In this document: positions 50,884 to 58,621 of the stretch, in pieces
Layout: each line of letters begins with the position of its first letter
Position numbering within the stretch: the first letter of the stretch is position 1
Source: Cyanobacteria bacterium FACHB-471
Lineage (GTDB): Bacteria; Cyanobacteriota; Cyanobacteriia; Elainellales; Elainellaceae
NCBI GenBank assembly: GCA_014695345.1
Contig: JACJOC010000103.1
Coordinates: 59,911 to 123,910, forward strand
Reading direction: 5' to 3'
Length of the DNA: 64,000 nt
Program-made: the position numbers and the translations under genes
The notes under the pieces: generated by a model
The model's database searches: none
What the model was told of the DNA's origin: nothing
What the model saw: the letters and a program-made list of their open reading frames with translations, nothing else

Positions 50884-50918
50884 TGGAAAGGCTCCCTGCA
50901 ACGCAGGGAGCCTTTCCA
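50884..50918. terminator. Bidirectional terminator, 16-bp perfect stem
   Basis: TGGAAAGGCTCCCTGC (50884-50899) pairs perfectly with GCAGGGAGCCTTTCCA (50903-50918) with an AAC loop. ATTTGTGCTTCTTT follows on the plus strand. It lies between convergent ndk and the TerC gene. Confidence 0.8.
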
Positions 50919-50950
50919 TTTGTGCTTCTTTAGAGAACTGTACAAAAGTT

Positions 50951-51742
50951 CTATTCAGCAGAAACTTCCTGAGCTTCTTTTTCTGCTGCGATCGCCTCTA
51001 CCGCCTCTACATTCATCTCAACCCCTAATCCAGCCTCTAAAAGTTCTTCAGACTGGCTTTCTTCAGGCTCAACTCGCTTGGAGAAGCCCCAAGCAAACAG
51101 TAGCGCAATCATAGTTACCATCAACCATTCGGGAGGCACAAGCTCGGGGTTAATTACTCTGGCTAATAACCGCAGCCCAACCAGGGCAACGGTTGTATAT
51201 CCCGCATCTTCCAGGTGAACAAACTCGTCTAGCCAGCGAATAAACAGCCCTGCCATAAACCGCAGCGCGATTACGCCAACCGCCCCACCCGTTAGCACTA
51301 GCCAAGTTTCTCGGGAAATGGAGATTGCTGTCGTAACACTATCCAACGAAAACGCCAGGTCGGTAATAGCAATCATCGGAATGGCTTGCCAGAGCGAGGC
51401 AAAACGCGGACCGTGATGTTCCTTACCATCTTTATCGTCGTCTGAGCTGAAATACTGAAACACTAGCCACAGCAGATATGCAGCTCCCAGCAGCTCAAAT
51501 TGCCAAAATTGAATCACCCAAGTTGCCGTCAGAATCAGAACAACTCTCAGTCCAAAGGCGACTACCAGACCAAAATTGAGGGCACGCCGCTGCATTTTCT
51601 CGCCTTCGAGTCCTTGAGCGATCGCAGCTAGAGCAATCGCATTATCAGCCGAAAGCACTGCTTCCAGCGCAATCAAAACGGGCAACAGCAGCAGGGTATC
51701 AACCCCAAAGTAGGGAGATAAATCTACCAGTTTGTCTAGCAT
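50951..51742 (-). CDS. TerC family membrane protein
   Basis: This 263-residue protein has about seven hydrophobic helices. ALEAVLSADNAIALAAI near residue 26 and AITDLAFSLDSVTTAIS near 130 carry the conserved Asp residues of TerC proteins. TerC/Alx family members bind or export divalent metals, notably Mn2+; the plant homologue TERC helps insert thylakoid membrane proteins. The C-terminal tail (after ~225) is acidic. Start is ATG at 51742. It appears monocistronic. Confidence 0.88.
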   Translation of the reverse strand: MLDKLVDLSPYFGVDTLLLLPVLIALEAVLSADNAIALAAIAQGLEGEKMQRRALNFGLVVAFGLRVVLILTATWVIQFWQFELLGAAYLLWLVFQYFSSDDDKDGKEHHGPRFASLWQAIPMIAITDLAFSLDSVTTAISISRETWLVLTGGAVGVIALRFMAGLFIRWLDEFVHLEDAGYTTVALVGLRLLARVINPELVPPEWLMVTMIALLFAWGFSKRVEPEESQSEELLEAGLGVEMNVEAVEAIAAEKEAQEVSAE

Positions 51743-51980
51743 TAATCAGTGATTTCTTAGTTCAAAAACCAACAAAATAGATGCTAAAAGCATCCATTTG
51801 AGGATAGCGATCCTCTCATTCAGCTTAACCTCATAATTCATATAATTCTCAAACCGGATAATTTGAAGGCAGTTTTGAGAAACCAGAGTTCTTAGCCATC
51901 CCTTAAAATAGAGAGATAGCCTGTAGCGCAAGCCTGCAATACTGGAGAGTCTGTACCGCTATTATCATTGCCTTCCTGTA

Positions 51981-52820
51981 ATGCACCACCTGATCGTTCA
52001 ACTGCAAAGCCGCTATCCCACCAGTAGCCTCATCGCTGAACTGCTTACCGTCCATGACGGGAATTATGTGGTGCGAGCGCTAATTCAGCTTGGAGGAACG
52101 ACCTTAGCGAGCGGCATGGCAGCAGCATCCAACATTGAAGCTGCTGAAGATCGAGCTAAGGTGAGGGCATTAGAAGCTTTGGGAATAGTGCCTACTCCAA
52201 CAAATTTGCTTAACTCGCCGCTGCCTGTTGCTTCAGACAAGCCCCTTCAATCTTTAGCCTCGACAGATCTGACAGCTTCTACGGCACGGCTGTCGCAAGT
52301 CGGTTCAGGAGCGATCGCCCCTTCCCCACCTCTAGCACTTGCTACCCCCACTTCATCTCCCCCAGCTTCTAAAACAGCTGCATTCCCCAACGCAGCTGTC
52401 AGTCTAGAATCGGATACTGAATTTAGTACTGAATTCAACATCGACAATACAGAGTTCTACCTGTCCAATCCTGACGAAGACGATTCAAACGATTACCCTT
52501 TGTCTGACCCCGGAATGCAGGAAGAATCTCTACAGACAAGCAGTTCCGCCTCTATTCCAAGCTCCAAATCTTCTCGTGCCAAAAAGAATGGTAAGACAAG
52601 CGCTGAACTTAAGCCCGTAGAACCTCTCGCTCCACTGCTCGATCAGCCATTCGACAACTCTGATGTGATTGCTCAAACTGACGTGGAGTTGAGACGCTTG
52701 GGTTGGGGCAGAGAGCAGGGACGTAAGCACCTTGAGCAAACATATGGAAAGCGATCGCGCCAACAACTTACCGACGCAGAACTGCTCGACTTTCTCCACT
52801 ACCTTGAGTCACAGTCGTAG
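51981..52820 (+). CDS. Hypothetical protein with N-terminal dsRBD/Rad52-like and C-terminal helical motifs
   Basis: This is not a named family to me. The 279-residue protein has three parts. The N-terminal ~70 residues (VVRALIQLGGTTLASGMAAASNIEAAEDRAKVRALEALGI, in parts) have the alternating strand-strand-strand-helix pattern of a small nucleic-acid-binding fold. The Ser/Pro/Asp-rich disordered linker spans ~75-225. The compact C-terminus (DVELRRLGWGREQGRKHL and LTDAELLDFLHYLE) looks like a helical motif seen at the end of several cyanobacterial DNA-repair-like proteins. A role in DNA binding or repair is an inference. Start is ATG at 51981, with a strong terminator 3 bases after the stop. 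Confidence 0.6.
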   Translation: MHHLIVQLQSRYPTSSLIAELLTVHDGNYVVRALIQLGGTTLASGMAAASNIEAAEDRAKVRALEALGIVPTPTNLLNSPLPVASDKPLQSLASTDLTASTARLSQVGSGAIAPSPPLALATPTSSPPASKTAAFPNAAVSLESDTEFSTEFNIDNTEFYLSNPDEDDSNDYPLSDPGMQEESLQTSSSASIPSSKSSRAKKNGKTSAELKPVEPLAPLLDQPFDNSDVIAQTDVELRRLGWGREQGRKHLEQTYGKRSRQQLTDAELLDFLHYLESQS

Positions 52821-52822
52821 AT

Positions 52823-52865
52823 CTTAAAAGCAAAAGCGCGGCAATGCCGCGCTTTTGCTTTTAAG
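52823..52865. terminator. Bidirectional terminator, 20-bp perfect stem
   Basis: CTTAAAAGCAAAAGCGCGGC (52823-52842) pairs perfectly with its complement at 52846-52865, with an AAT loop. The GC top and A/T-rich base act both ways between the convergent 279-residue protein gene and clpP. Confidence 0.85.
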
Positions 52866-52880
52866 CATGAATCAGCAAAC

Positions 52881-53489
52881 CTAAGCATTCACAGGCTCAG
52901 GACGGCTACCGATCGCTCGCTTGTCAATAACCTGGTCAATTAAGCCATAGTCCATTGCCTCAGCCGCCGACATAAAGAAGTCGCGCTCGGTGTCCTGCTC
53001 AATCCGCTCTAGTGGTTGTCCGGTATGATCAGCCAGCCACTGGTTAAGCCTGCTCTTGTGATATAGGATCTCCCTTGCTTGAATTTCAATATCGGCCGCT
53101 TGTCCCTGAGCACCACCCAATGGTTGGTGAATCATAATGCGGGAATGGGGCAGGCTCATCCGCTTACCTTTTGCTCCAGCGCTAAGCAAGAAAGCACCCA
53201 TACTAGCGGCTAACCCCACACAGATTGTGCAAACGTCTGGGCGAATGTGGTTCATCGTGTCAAAAATGCCCAAGCCCGCCATAACCGAGCCGCCCGGAGA
53301 GTTGATGTAGAGGTAAATGTCTTTCTCTGGGTCTTCCGCTTCAAGAAATAGCATCTGAGCCACAATCAGGTTTGCCAGGTCAGAATCAACCTGCTGTCCC
53401 AAAAAAACGATCCGCTCTCGCAACAGCCGAGAATAGATGTCAAAGGCGCGTTCGCCCCGACCAGATTGTTCAATAACGGTAGGAATCAT
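52881..53489 (-). CDS. clpP: ATP-dependent Clp protease proteolytic subunit
   Basis: ClpP subunits form the tetradecameric serine-protease chamber that degrades unfolded proteins fed by ClpC/ClpX. From ATG at 53489 ([20 protein letters not shown]) the 202-residue protein is canonical: [15 protein letters not shown], nucleophile Ser96 in [10 protein letters not shown], His121 in [11 protein letters not shown], and the conserved Asp near the end ([14 protein letters not shown]). The frame extends to 53534, but the extension is not family-like and GAGAG precedes 53489. The catalytic triad is intact, so this is a ClpP rather than an inactive ClpR. Cyanobacteria have several clpP paralogues; which one is not decidable here. 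Confidence 0.96.
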   Translation of the reverse strand: MIPTVIEQSGRGERAFDIYSRLLRERIVFLGQQVDSDLANLIVAQMLFLEAEDPEKDIYLYINSPGGSVMAGLGIFDTMNHIRPDVCTICVGLAASMGAFLLSAGAKGKRMSLPHSRIMIHQPLGGAQGQAADIEIQAREILYHKSRLNQWLADHTGQPLERIEQDTERDFFMSAAEAMDYGLIDQVIDKRAIGSRPEPVNA

Positions 53490-53626
53490 GTAGCTCTCTT
53501 TTCCACAGAATCTTTTCTCATTGTAGTGATTCACCGCCGTTCAGTAGCTTGGGGTGCGGTAGTGATTCCTCGAATTCCACGACCAATCGCCCCTTCTTAA
53601 AACGTACTGTTAGCCTGATAACTCTC

Positions 53627-54019
53627 TTAGCTGCTTTGAGAATGCCTCTGAGCCGAGTCATCGGCATCAACCGACTCTTTGAGCAGGTTAACTAAAATCT
53701 CCTTCAGCTTCATGCGATGGATATAGGGCCAGCCTCCCTCAGCTTCCATGTCTTTTAGCAATGCATACAGCGCTTGACGATTGTCCGGCAAGGATTCTTG
53801 AAATAATCCATCGCGAATTTCGCGGTGCAGCGCTTCTAATAGACGCAAGAGTGCTAGAAGCGATCGCCCATCTCCCTGGCAGCGATCTGCTTCTCGTAGA
53901 ACAAAAGCGGCGATCGCCTCCAGCTCAGTTGTTTCTGCGGTTTGTTCCTTCTCCGTTCCTACAGACTTAATACTGCTTAAAACTGCCCCACCTGGAGAAG
54001 GTTCTTCTTCCTCAGTCAT
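53627..54019 (-). CDS. Conserved-looking small cytoplasmic protein
   Basis: I do not recognise a family. From ATG at 54019 (MTEEEEPSPGG) it is about 130 residues. An acidic flexible N-terminus leads to a helical domain (AIAAFVLREADRCQGDGRSL, LLRLLEALHREIRDGLFQ, NRQALYALLKDME and WPYIHRMKLKEILVNLL) and an acidic tail. The frame continues to 54139, but the N-terminal extension is hydrophobic and unlike the rest. GGAAG lies upstream. It is 92 bases upstream of the clpP reading frame on the same strand and might share its promoter. Confidence 0.6.
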   Translation of the reverse strand: MTEEEEPSPGGAVLSSIKSVGTEKEQTAETTELEAIAAFVLREADRCQGDGRSLLALLRLLEALHREIRDGLFQESLPDNRQALYALLKDMEAEGGWPYIHRMKLKEILVNLLKESVDADDSAQRHSQSS

Positions 54020-54139
54020 ACCCTTTACTTCCCTAGACTCAGCCAACACCATACCCCAAATGCCCCACAAGATAGTACGGAGAAACGCAACTTCAAAGCA
54101 GATTTGGTTAGAACTTAACTTGAAACCGCTGAGTTCCAC

Positions 54140-54630
54140 TGTTAATCCTGCAACTGTTCAAGAATATTGGATCTCTGCAAACTTGTATCGATTGAGCTAG
54201 CAGATGATGAACTGTAAACAGAATGAATGGGCGATCGCAAATTCTCAACATTGCTTCTTACGAATCATGAACTAAATGAAGCTTGATTAGTGGTTTTGGC
54301 AGAAATACATCCCTCTCAAAACAGCGATCAGGCTAATTTACAGATGATCCTTAGACTAGCTTAAGAAAAGGTGACAAGGTCTTGTAGAATTCAGTATGAG
54401 ACTTAATCCGAGCGATTCCAGGCTGCTTCTAAGCATTTATTCCATCTGGTCAAGAGTTCGTTGAGTCTCTATTGGCGACAGCACCTTTTCCACACGCATA
54501 AGCAAACCTGGCGAAAGATTTCCCTCTTTGAGATGGCTTCAACTCACGCCTTCCCTGCTTGAATCGCCAAAACCTGCTCTCTCTTTAAGATGATACTGGC
54601 GGGATTTTTACATTTATATCGAGGTTGACC
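54140..54630. other. ~490-base region upstream of psbO
   Basis: It divides the minus-strand small gene from psbO. It has no supported ORF. The strong psbO promoter must lie here, but I see no clear -10/-35 pair or recognised light-regulation motif. Nothing structured stands out apart from a HIP1 site at ~54232. Confidence 0.45.
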
Positions 54631-55461
54631 ATGAGGTATCGCGCTTTAATCGTTGCATTCCTGGCAGTTTGCCTGGGATTTTTGACAGCTTGTAGCGAAG
54701 GCCCATCCGCTGCAAGCGGCCCGCTCACTTACGATCAGATCCGAGGCACTGGTCTTGCTAACTCCTGCCCTCAACTCGGAGAAACCAGCCGAGGATCTAT
54801 TCCTATCACCCCTGATCAAACTTTTTCCTTGACAGGTCTTTGCTTGGAGCCAACCAGCTTTTTTGTGAAGGAAGAGCCTATCAACAAGCGGCAATCGGCA
54901 GCATTCATCGCAGGCAAACCCCTGACCCGCTATACCTCCACGATCGATCAGGTTAGCGGTGAGCTAAAAGTTCAATCTGATGGCAGCTTGAAGTTCGTCG
55001 AAGATGATGGATTTGACTTCCAGGCTATTACCGTTCAGCTACCGGGTGGAGAACAAATTCCTTTCCTCTTTAGCATCAAAGGTTTGGTAGCGCAAAGCCA
55101 GTCTGGACTGCAAAGCATCAACACGTCTACAGACTTTGAAGGCACATTTAAAGTTCCTTCATACCGCACCTCTAACTTCTTAGATCCTAAAGGTCGGGGT
55201 CTTGCTACTGGCTATGACACCGCAGTCGCTTTGCCCAGCCGAGGCGACAGCGAAGAACTGCTGCGTGAAAACATCAAGAGCTTTGACATGGGACAGGGCA
55301 GCATTTCTTTACAAGTTGCCAAAGTTGACAACGTGTCAGGTGAAGTTGCAGGTACCTTTGAGAGCGTTCAACCCTCCGACACCGACATGGGAACAGCAGC
55401 TCCTGTAGACGTAAAGATTCGAGGACTGTTCTACGCTCGGATTGAGCCTGCTCAAGCTTAA
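54631..55461 (+). CDS. psbO: Photosystem II manganese-stabilising protein
   Basis: PsbO is the luminal extrinsic subunit that stabilises the oxygen-evolving Mn4CaO5 cluster of photosystem II. ATG at 54631 gives 276 residues; TTG at 54625 is also in frame but less likely. The signal region ends with a lipobox-like LGFLTAC-SEG, so lipid modification at that Cys is possible, as in filamentous relatives. Mature features are TYDQIRGTGLANSC and GLCLEPTSFFVKEE (the two cysteines of the disulfide), TRYTSTIDQVSGEL, and DFEGTFKVPSYRTSNFLDPKGRG. The protein is full length. A terminator follows at 55526. Confidence 0.97.
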   Translation: MRYRALIVAFLAVCLGFLTACSEGPSAASGPLTYDQIRGTGLANSCPQLGETSRGSIPITPDQTFSLTGLCLEPTSFFVKEEPINKRQSAAFIAGKPLTRYTSTIDQVSGELKVQSDGSLKFVEDDGFDFQAITVQLPGGEQIPFLFSIKGLVAQSQSGLQSINTSTDFEGTFKVPSYRTSNFLDPKGRGLATGYDTAVALPSRGDSEELLRENIKSFDMGQGSISLQVAKVDNVSGEVAGTFESVQPSDTDMGTAAPVDVKIRGLFYARIEPAQA

Positions 55462-55907
55462 ACTCAGCAGAGTCATCGAGTTCATCGGCTTCAGCATTGT
55501 TATCTGTTCGAAATTACGGATACTTAAAGGGGGAAGTTTCCCCCTTTTTTGTTCTCATCCAGGAACTCCCTGGTTTAAGCCAAGTTCAGTTAAGCCAGGT
55601 TCAGTAATAATGCCGTTGTTTCAAACCTTGCCGACCGAATAGGTTTGATCTATCCCTAAAAGCGACCAAATCCTAAATACTTCAGGAGCCTCAACCCTCC
55701 GCTTTCATTTAGGTTTTATTGATTTTTAAGTCTATTGCGGGTACCGTAGCAGTTTAGAGCCAGCCTCGAGTACCTTGATTAAATTGTTGATGTATTAGCC
55801 CTGTCAAGGACTTGCCTTATGTGACATCAGTCCTTAAGCTGTTTTGACATCGGGGAACCTGTACAGACTTCTGTGAAGTAACGTGCTCTACCTACCTGAA
55901 TCTCGTC
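55462..55907. other. 446-base psbO-sigF gap
   Basis: It holds the psbO terminator and a tandem 15-bp duplication (TTAAGCCAAGTTCAG at 55575-55589, TTAAGCCAGGTTCAG at 55590-55604) with one difference. The sigF promoter must lie in the last ~200 bases. No ORF is supported. Confidence 0.45.
55526..55551 (+). terminator. Intrinsic terminator of psbO
   Basis: AAAGGGGGAA (55526-55535) faces TTCCCCCTTT (55538-55547), giving a GC-rich stem of at least 8 bp, followed by TTTG with T-run 55545-55550. It is 64 bases after the stop codon. Confidence 0.8.
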
Positions 55908-56702
55908 ATGTCTACCATCGTCATAAACGAATTGAAAAGTGAGAGTTTGCATCTGTTGCGGGAATATCAGAAGTCTCCTTCTGCGGAAATCCGTAATCAG
56001 TTAGTACAACTTAATTTTGGATTGGTCAGGAAGGAAGCTCACCATTGGATTAACCAATGTACGGAAAGCTACGAAGATTTACTGCAGGTGGGCAGTCTGG
56101 GGCTGATTCGAGCAATTGAACGGTTCGATATGTCCAAAGGTCATGCCTTTAGCTCTTTCGCGATTCCTTATATTCGCGGCGAAATCCAGCACTACCTGCG
56201 GGATAAGGGTTCACCGATTCGGATTCCTAGACGCTGGCAAGCTCTGCAGCATCAAGCAACCTGCGTAACCAGGGAGTTGCAGGCAAAGCTGCACCGGCAG
56301 CCAACCGATAGTGAAGTGGCGATCGCCCTCCAAATTCCCCTATCAGAATGGCAAGAAATCAGACTAGCCTGCCGCAATCGAGCTCCGCTTAGCTTGGATG
56401 CTCCCATGCGAGACGAGGACGAAGGTTCCACCTGTCTAGGTGAAATCATTCCTGACCCGCGATATAAAAGCTTCCAGCTTGCTCAAGAAGACCAAATTCG
56501 ATTACAACAAGCTCTAATTCAGCTAGAAAAGCGCACTCGCGAAGTTCTGGAATTTGTGTTCCTGCATGACTTGACTCAAAAAGAAACAGCTGAACGGCTG
56601 GGTATCAGCGCTGTCACTGTTTCCCGCCGAGTTAAGAAGGGTCTGAAGCTATTAAAGAACTCAATGCTAGGTCTGCCTTCTGAAGTGGATGAGGCTGAAT
56701 AA
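55908..56702 (+). CDS. sigF: Group 3 RNA polymerase sigma factor SigF
   Basis: SigF-type (sigma-B/F/G-like) factors of cyanobacteria direct motility/pilus and stress genes. The 264-residue protein has region 2 (NFGLVRKEAHHWI, DLLQVGSLGLIRAIERFD, AFSSFAIPYIRGEIQHYLRDK), the HTH-like region 3 (LHRQPTDSEVAIALQI), and region 4 with HTH QKETAERLGISAVTVSRRVKKGL. SPIRIPRRW before region 3 is typical of this group. Start is ATG at 55908. No anti-sigma partner lies next to it in this window. A complete hairpin terminator follows at 56771. Confidence 0.93.
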   Translation: MSTIVINELKSESLHLLREYQKSPSAEIRNQLVQLNFGLVRKEAHHWINQCTESYEDLLQVGSLGLIRAIERFDMSKGHAFSSFAIPYIRGEIQHYLRDKGSPIRIPRRWQALQHQATCVTRELQAKLHRQPTDSEVAIALQIPLSEWQEIRLACRNRAPLSLDAPMRDEDEGSTCLGEIIPDPRYKSFQLAQEDQIRLQQALIQLEKRTREVLEFVFLHDLTQKETAERLGISAVTVSRRVKKGLKLLKNSMLGLPSEVDEAE

Positions 56703-57161
56703 ACGTTAACCGGCAAGTTCTTTACGCTTTAGGCACAAGTTCTGATCAGATCAATAGAGAGCCAAGGTTTGGGTAGGTGCAATGCGTCTACCCTAATTTT
56801 TGTTTGGGAGGATGTCTGAAAAGCTTCAACTTGTCCGGGAGATTTAATACGTGCTTGCCCAGTGTCTCGCCCATACGCAAGGCATGAGCTACTCCTCATA
56901 CCAAATTGGCGGTAGCGGTGGGGGCGAATCATGCGGTTACAACCCTTGCAACTGAAGCACAGTTCTTTTGCCGAATGCTTCGCCTATTCAACCAATAGTG
57001 CTTCTTTACGAAACGGATTCTGCATCAGACATCCTCTAAAGTGTCCTGCCAGGAGTAGCCCTCTTTTAGAGAAACGGTATTAAACGATTTAATAATCATC
57101 TAGGCTAAAGTCCTGGGCATGGCGTGAGCTAAGAGCCTCAGAGCCAAAGGGAAGAGTGTAA
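56703..57161. other. 459-base sigF-GNAT gap
   Basis: It contains the sigF terminator and a fragment resembling the inverted-repeat element seen at 25.7 kb (GCCGAATGCTTCGCC near 56970). A minus-strand frame (56729-56932) has no family features and is not called. The region before 57162 must contain the GNAT promoter. Confidence 0.45.
56771..56801 (+). terminator. Intrinsic terminator of sigF
   Basis: GGGTAGGTGC / GCGTCTACCC (56771-56793) forms a 10-bp stem with two wobble pairs and a three-base loop, followed by TAATTTTTG. It is 68 bases after the stop. Confidence 0.75.
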
Positions 57162-57599
57162 ATGAGCAATTTGGTAATTAGAGTTGTTTCCTATGCAGCG
57201 GAGAAATTCCTGATTCAGGCTATTCGCTACCAGGTGTTTCAGGTTGAGCAGGGAGTTGATACAGTGCTCGAATTTGACGGACAGGATGAAGCCGCCATTC
57301 ACCTGCTAGCACATTTAAATGATGAGCCAGTTGGAACGGCTAGAATCCGTTTGCTTAGCGACCAACTTGCCAAGATTGAGCGAGTTGCAGTGCTATCAAA
57401 CTGTCGTGGACAGGGTGTTGGGAAGCGACTGATGGAAGAAGCAATTGTCTTTTTAAATACAAAAAACATCCCTGAAATTAAAGTTAACGCTCAGCTTTAT
57501 GTCAAAGACTTCTATCAGAAGCTTGGCTTTGAGCAGCGGGGTGAAGTGTTTGAAGAGGCAGGTATCCTTCATATAGAAATGAGGCTGCGATCGCTGTAA
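57162..57599 (+). CDS. GNAT family acetyltransferase (ElaA/YjcF-like)
   Basis: The 145-residue single-domain GNAT protein resembles the ElaA/YjcF type: AIRYQVFQVEQGVDTVLEFD at the substrate side, VGTARIRLL (beta-4), the acetyl-CoA loop SNCRGQGVGKRLM, and NAQLYVKDFYQKLGFEQRGEVFEE with the catalytic-type Tyr and Glu near the end. Small molecule or protein substrates are equally possible. Start is ATG at 57162. No operon partner is visible. Confidence 0.85.
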   Translation: MSNLVIRVVSYAAEKFLIQAIRYQVFQVEQGVDTVLEFDGQDEAAIHLLAHLNDEPVGTARIRLLSDQLAKIERVAVLSNCRGQGVGKRLMEEAIVFLNTKNIPEIKVNAQLYVKDFYQKLGFEQRGEVFEEAGILHIEMRLRSL

Positions 57600-58138
57600 A
57601 GTCCGGCAATCCAAAAATAGTGTTTTGCATCACTTTTCCTCTTAAACCTAAGACTTAAAGTATCAGCTCAAGCCTTAATTATTCAAGAGGGGAAGCGGGT
57701 TTGGATGAGGAAAGGCTTGATCCCCAAGCCCAACTGACCTATTTTCCCTCGTTTTTAAGCTATTCCTAGAGAGTTAGCTAAACTCAGAACCGAATTACAT
57801 CTCTAAACATTCGTTAACTTACTGAGCAGAGGTATATCCGCTTTGGACAAGGGATGGTTATTAGCTCAAACCTGCTCTATAAACTTTTGTGTTGACTTGT
57901 TCCGTTCTGGAAAAGAGTGAATAGGCTAGTAGAAACAAGCCCCTCAACCACATAAATGTTTCTCAAGTTAGATTCCTTGTTTTGTAGTTAAGACGACAAT
58001 TTGATTAGGGTCTTTCATTTAGCTTGAACCTATTTGCTGCTCATCTTACTATCAGCAACTCCGCTTTTTTTAAGAATCGTGTTCCCAGACCGAATGATTA
58101 AGAAGTTTATCCTCACTTTGAACTCCCTTTAAAATATT
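57600..58138. other. 539-base gap with no identified feature
   Basis: I see no ORF, strong hairpin or repeat that I can support between the GNAT gene and the zinc-ribbon mini-gene. The leader of the latter (58090-58138) lacks a clear ribosome-binding site. Confidence 0.4.
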
Positions 58139-58321
58139 ATGAACACCTGCCCTTGCTGCTCTGAACAGTTGCTTCGTCACGCTCGCCACAATAGCATTTA
58201 TTGGTTTTGCTCTCATTGCTGGCAAGAAATGCCTAATTTTTCGTCGACGATCGCTACAAATCAGCAACAGGTTAAAAAGTTAGAACGTTTAGTCGATGCA
58301 CTCGATTTGGTCTGTCAGTAG
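58139..58321 (+). CDS. Zinc-ribbon mini-protein
   Basis: This 60-residue protein has CPCC near the start (Cys4, Cys6-7), then CSHC at ~24-27, a compact zinc ribbon (ARHNSIYWFCSHCWQEMP). A basic-to-acidic helix follows (QQQVKKLERLVDALDLVC). I do not know a formal family name, but the same CPCC...WFCxHCxQEMP pattern occurs in small cyanobacterial proteins. A role in nucleic-acid or protein binding would be a guess. ATG at 58139 has no clear Shine-Dalgarno. A long-stemmed terminator (58467) follows ~145 bases later. Confidence 0.65.
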   Translation: MNTCPCCSEQLLRHARHNSIYWFCSHCWQEMPNFSSTIATNQQQVKKLERLVDALDLVCQ

Positions 58322-58466
58322 TTTGTTAAGTAACAAAACCACTAGCAAATTTTGCGGAATTTGCTGGTAATTCAAATGCTGATAGTTGAAGGATTCTATC
58401 CTCTCCAGCGCTAAAAGCTATTTTTTAGGCTGTACAACTTTCACTTTTTTCAAAAAACATCCTTAC

Positions 58467-58516
58467 AAAGAGGGTTTATTTATGACAATCTGTTATAAAT
58501 AAACCCTCTTTTTTAG
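58467..58516 (+). terminator. Intrinsic terminator, ~21-bp stem
   Basis: AAAGAGGGTTTATTTAT (58467-58483) pairs perfectly with ATAAATAAACCCTCTTT (58495-58511), extended inside by a G-T pair and ACA/TGT, with an ATC loop. A T-run follows (58509-58514). Confidence 0.82.
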
Positions 58517-58621
58517 ATTTAGACTTGTTTAAATAGACATATTTCTAGATGAGTTGTGCTATATATTACCCCATGCTTCAGTAAATCACTATTTGTTAGC
58601 TAAGTTGGGAGCTATTGAGGG

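Noticed and set aside
51746..51931. 61-codon minus-strand frame next to the TerC gene
   Set aside because: It has no family features and occupies the promoter region shared with the divergent gene at 51981.
53627..54139. Longer start (54139) for the small gene upstream of clpP
   Set aside because: The extra 40 residues are hydrophobic and unlike the acidic, helical body; ATG at 54019 has a better upstream site.
55442..55642. 66-codon frame overlapping the end of psbO
   Set aside because: It starts inside psbO in another frame and runs through the psbO terminator.
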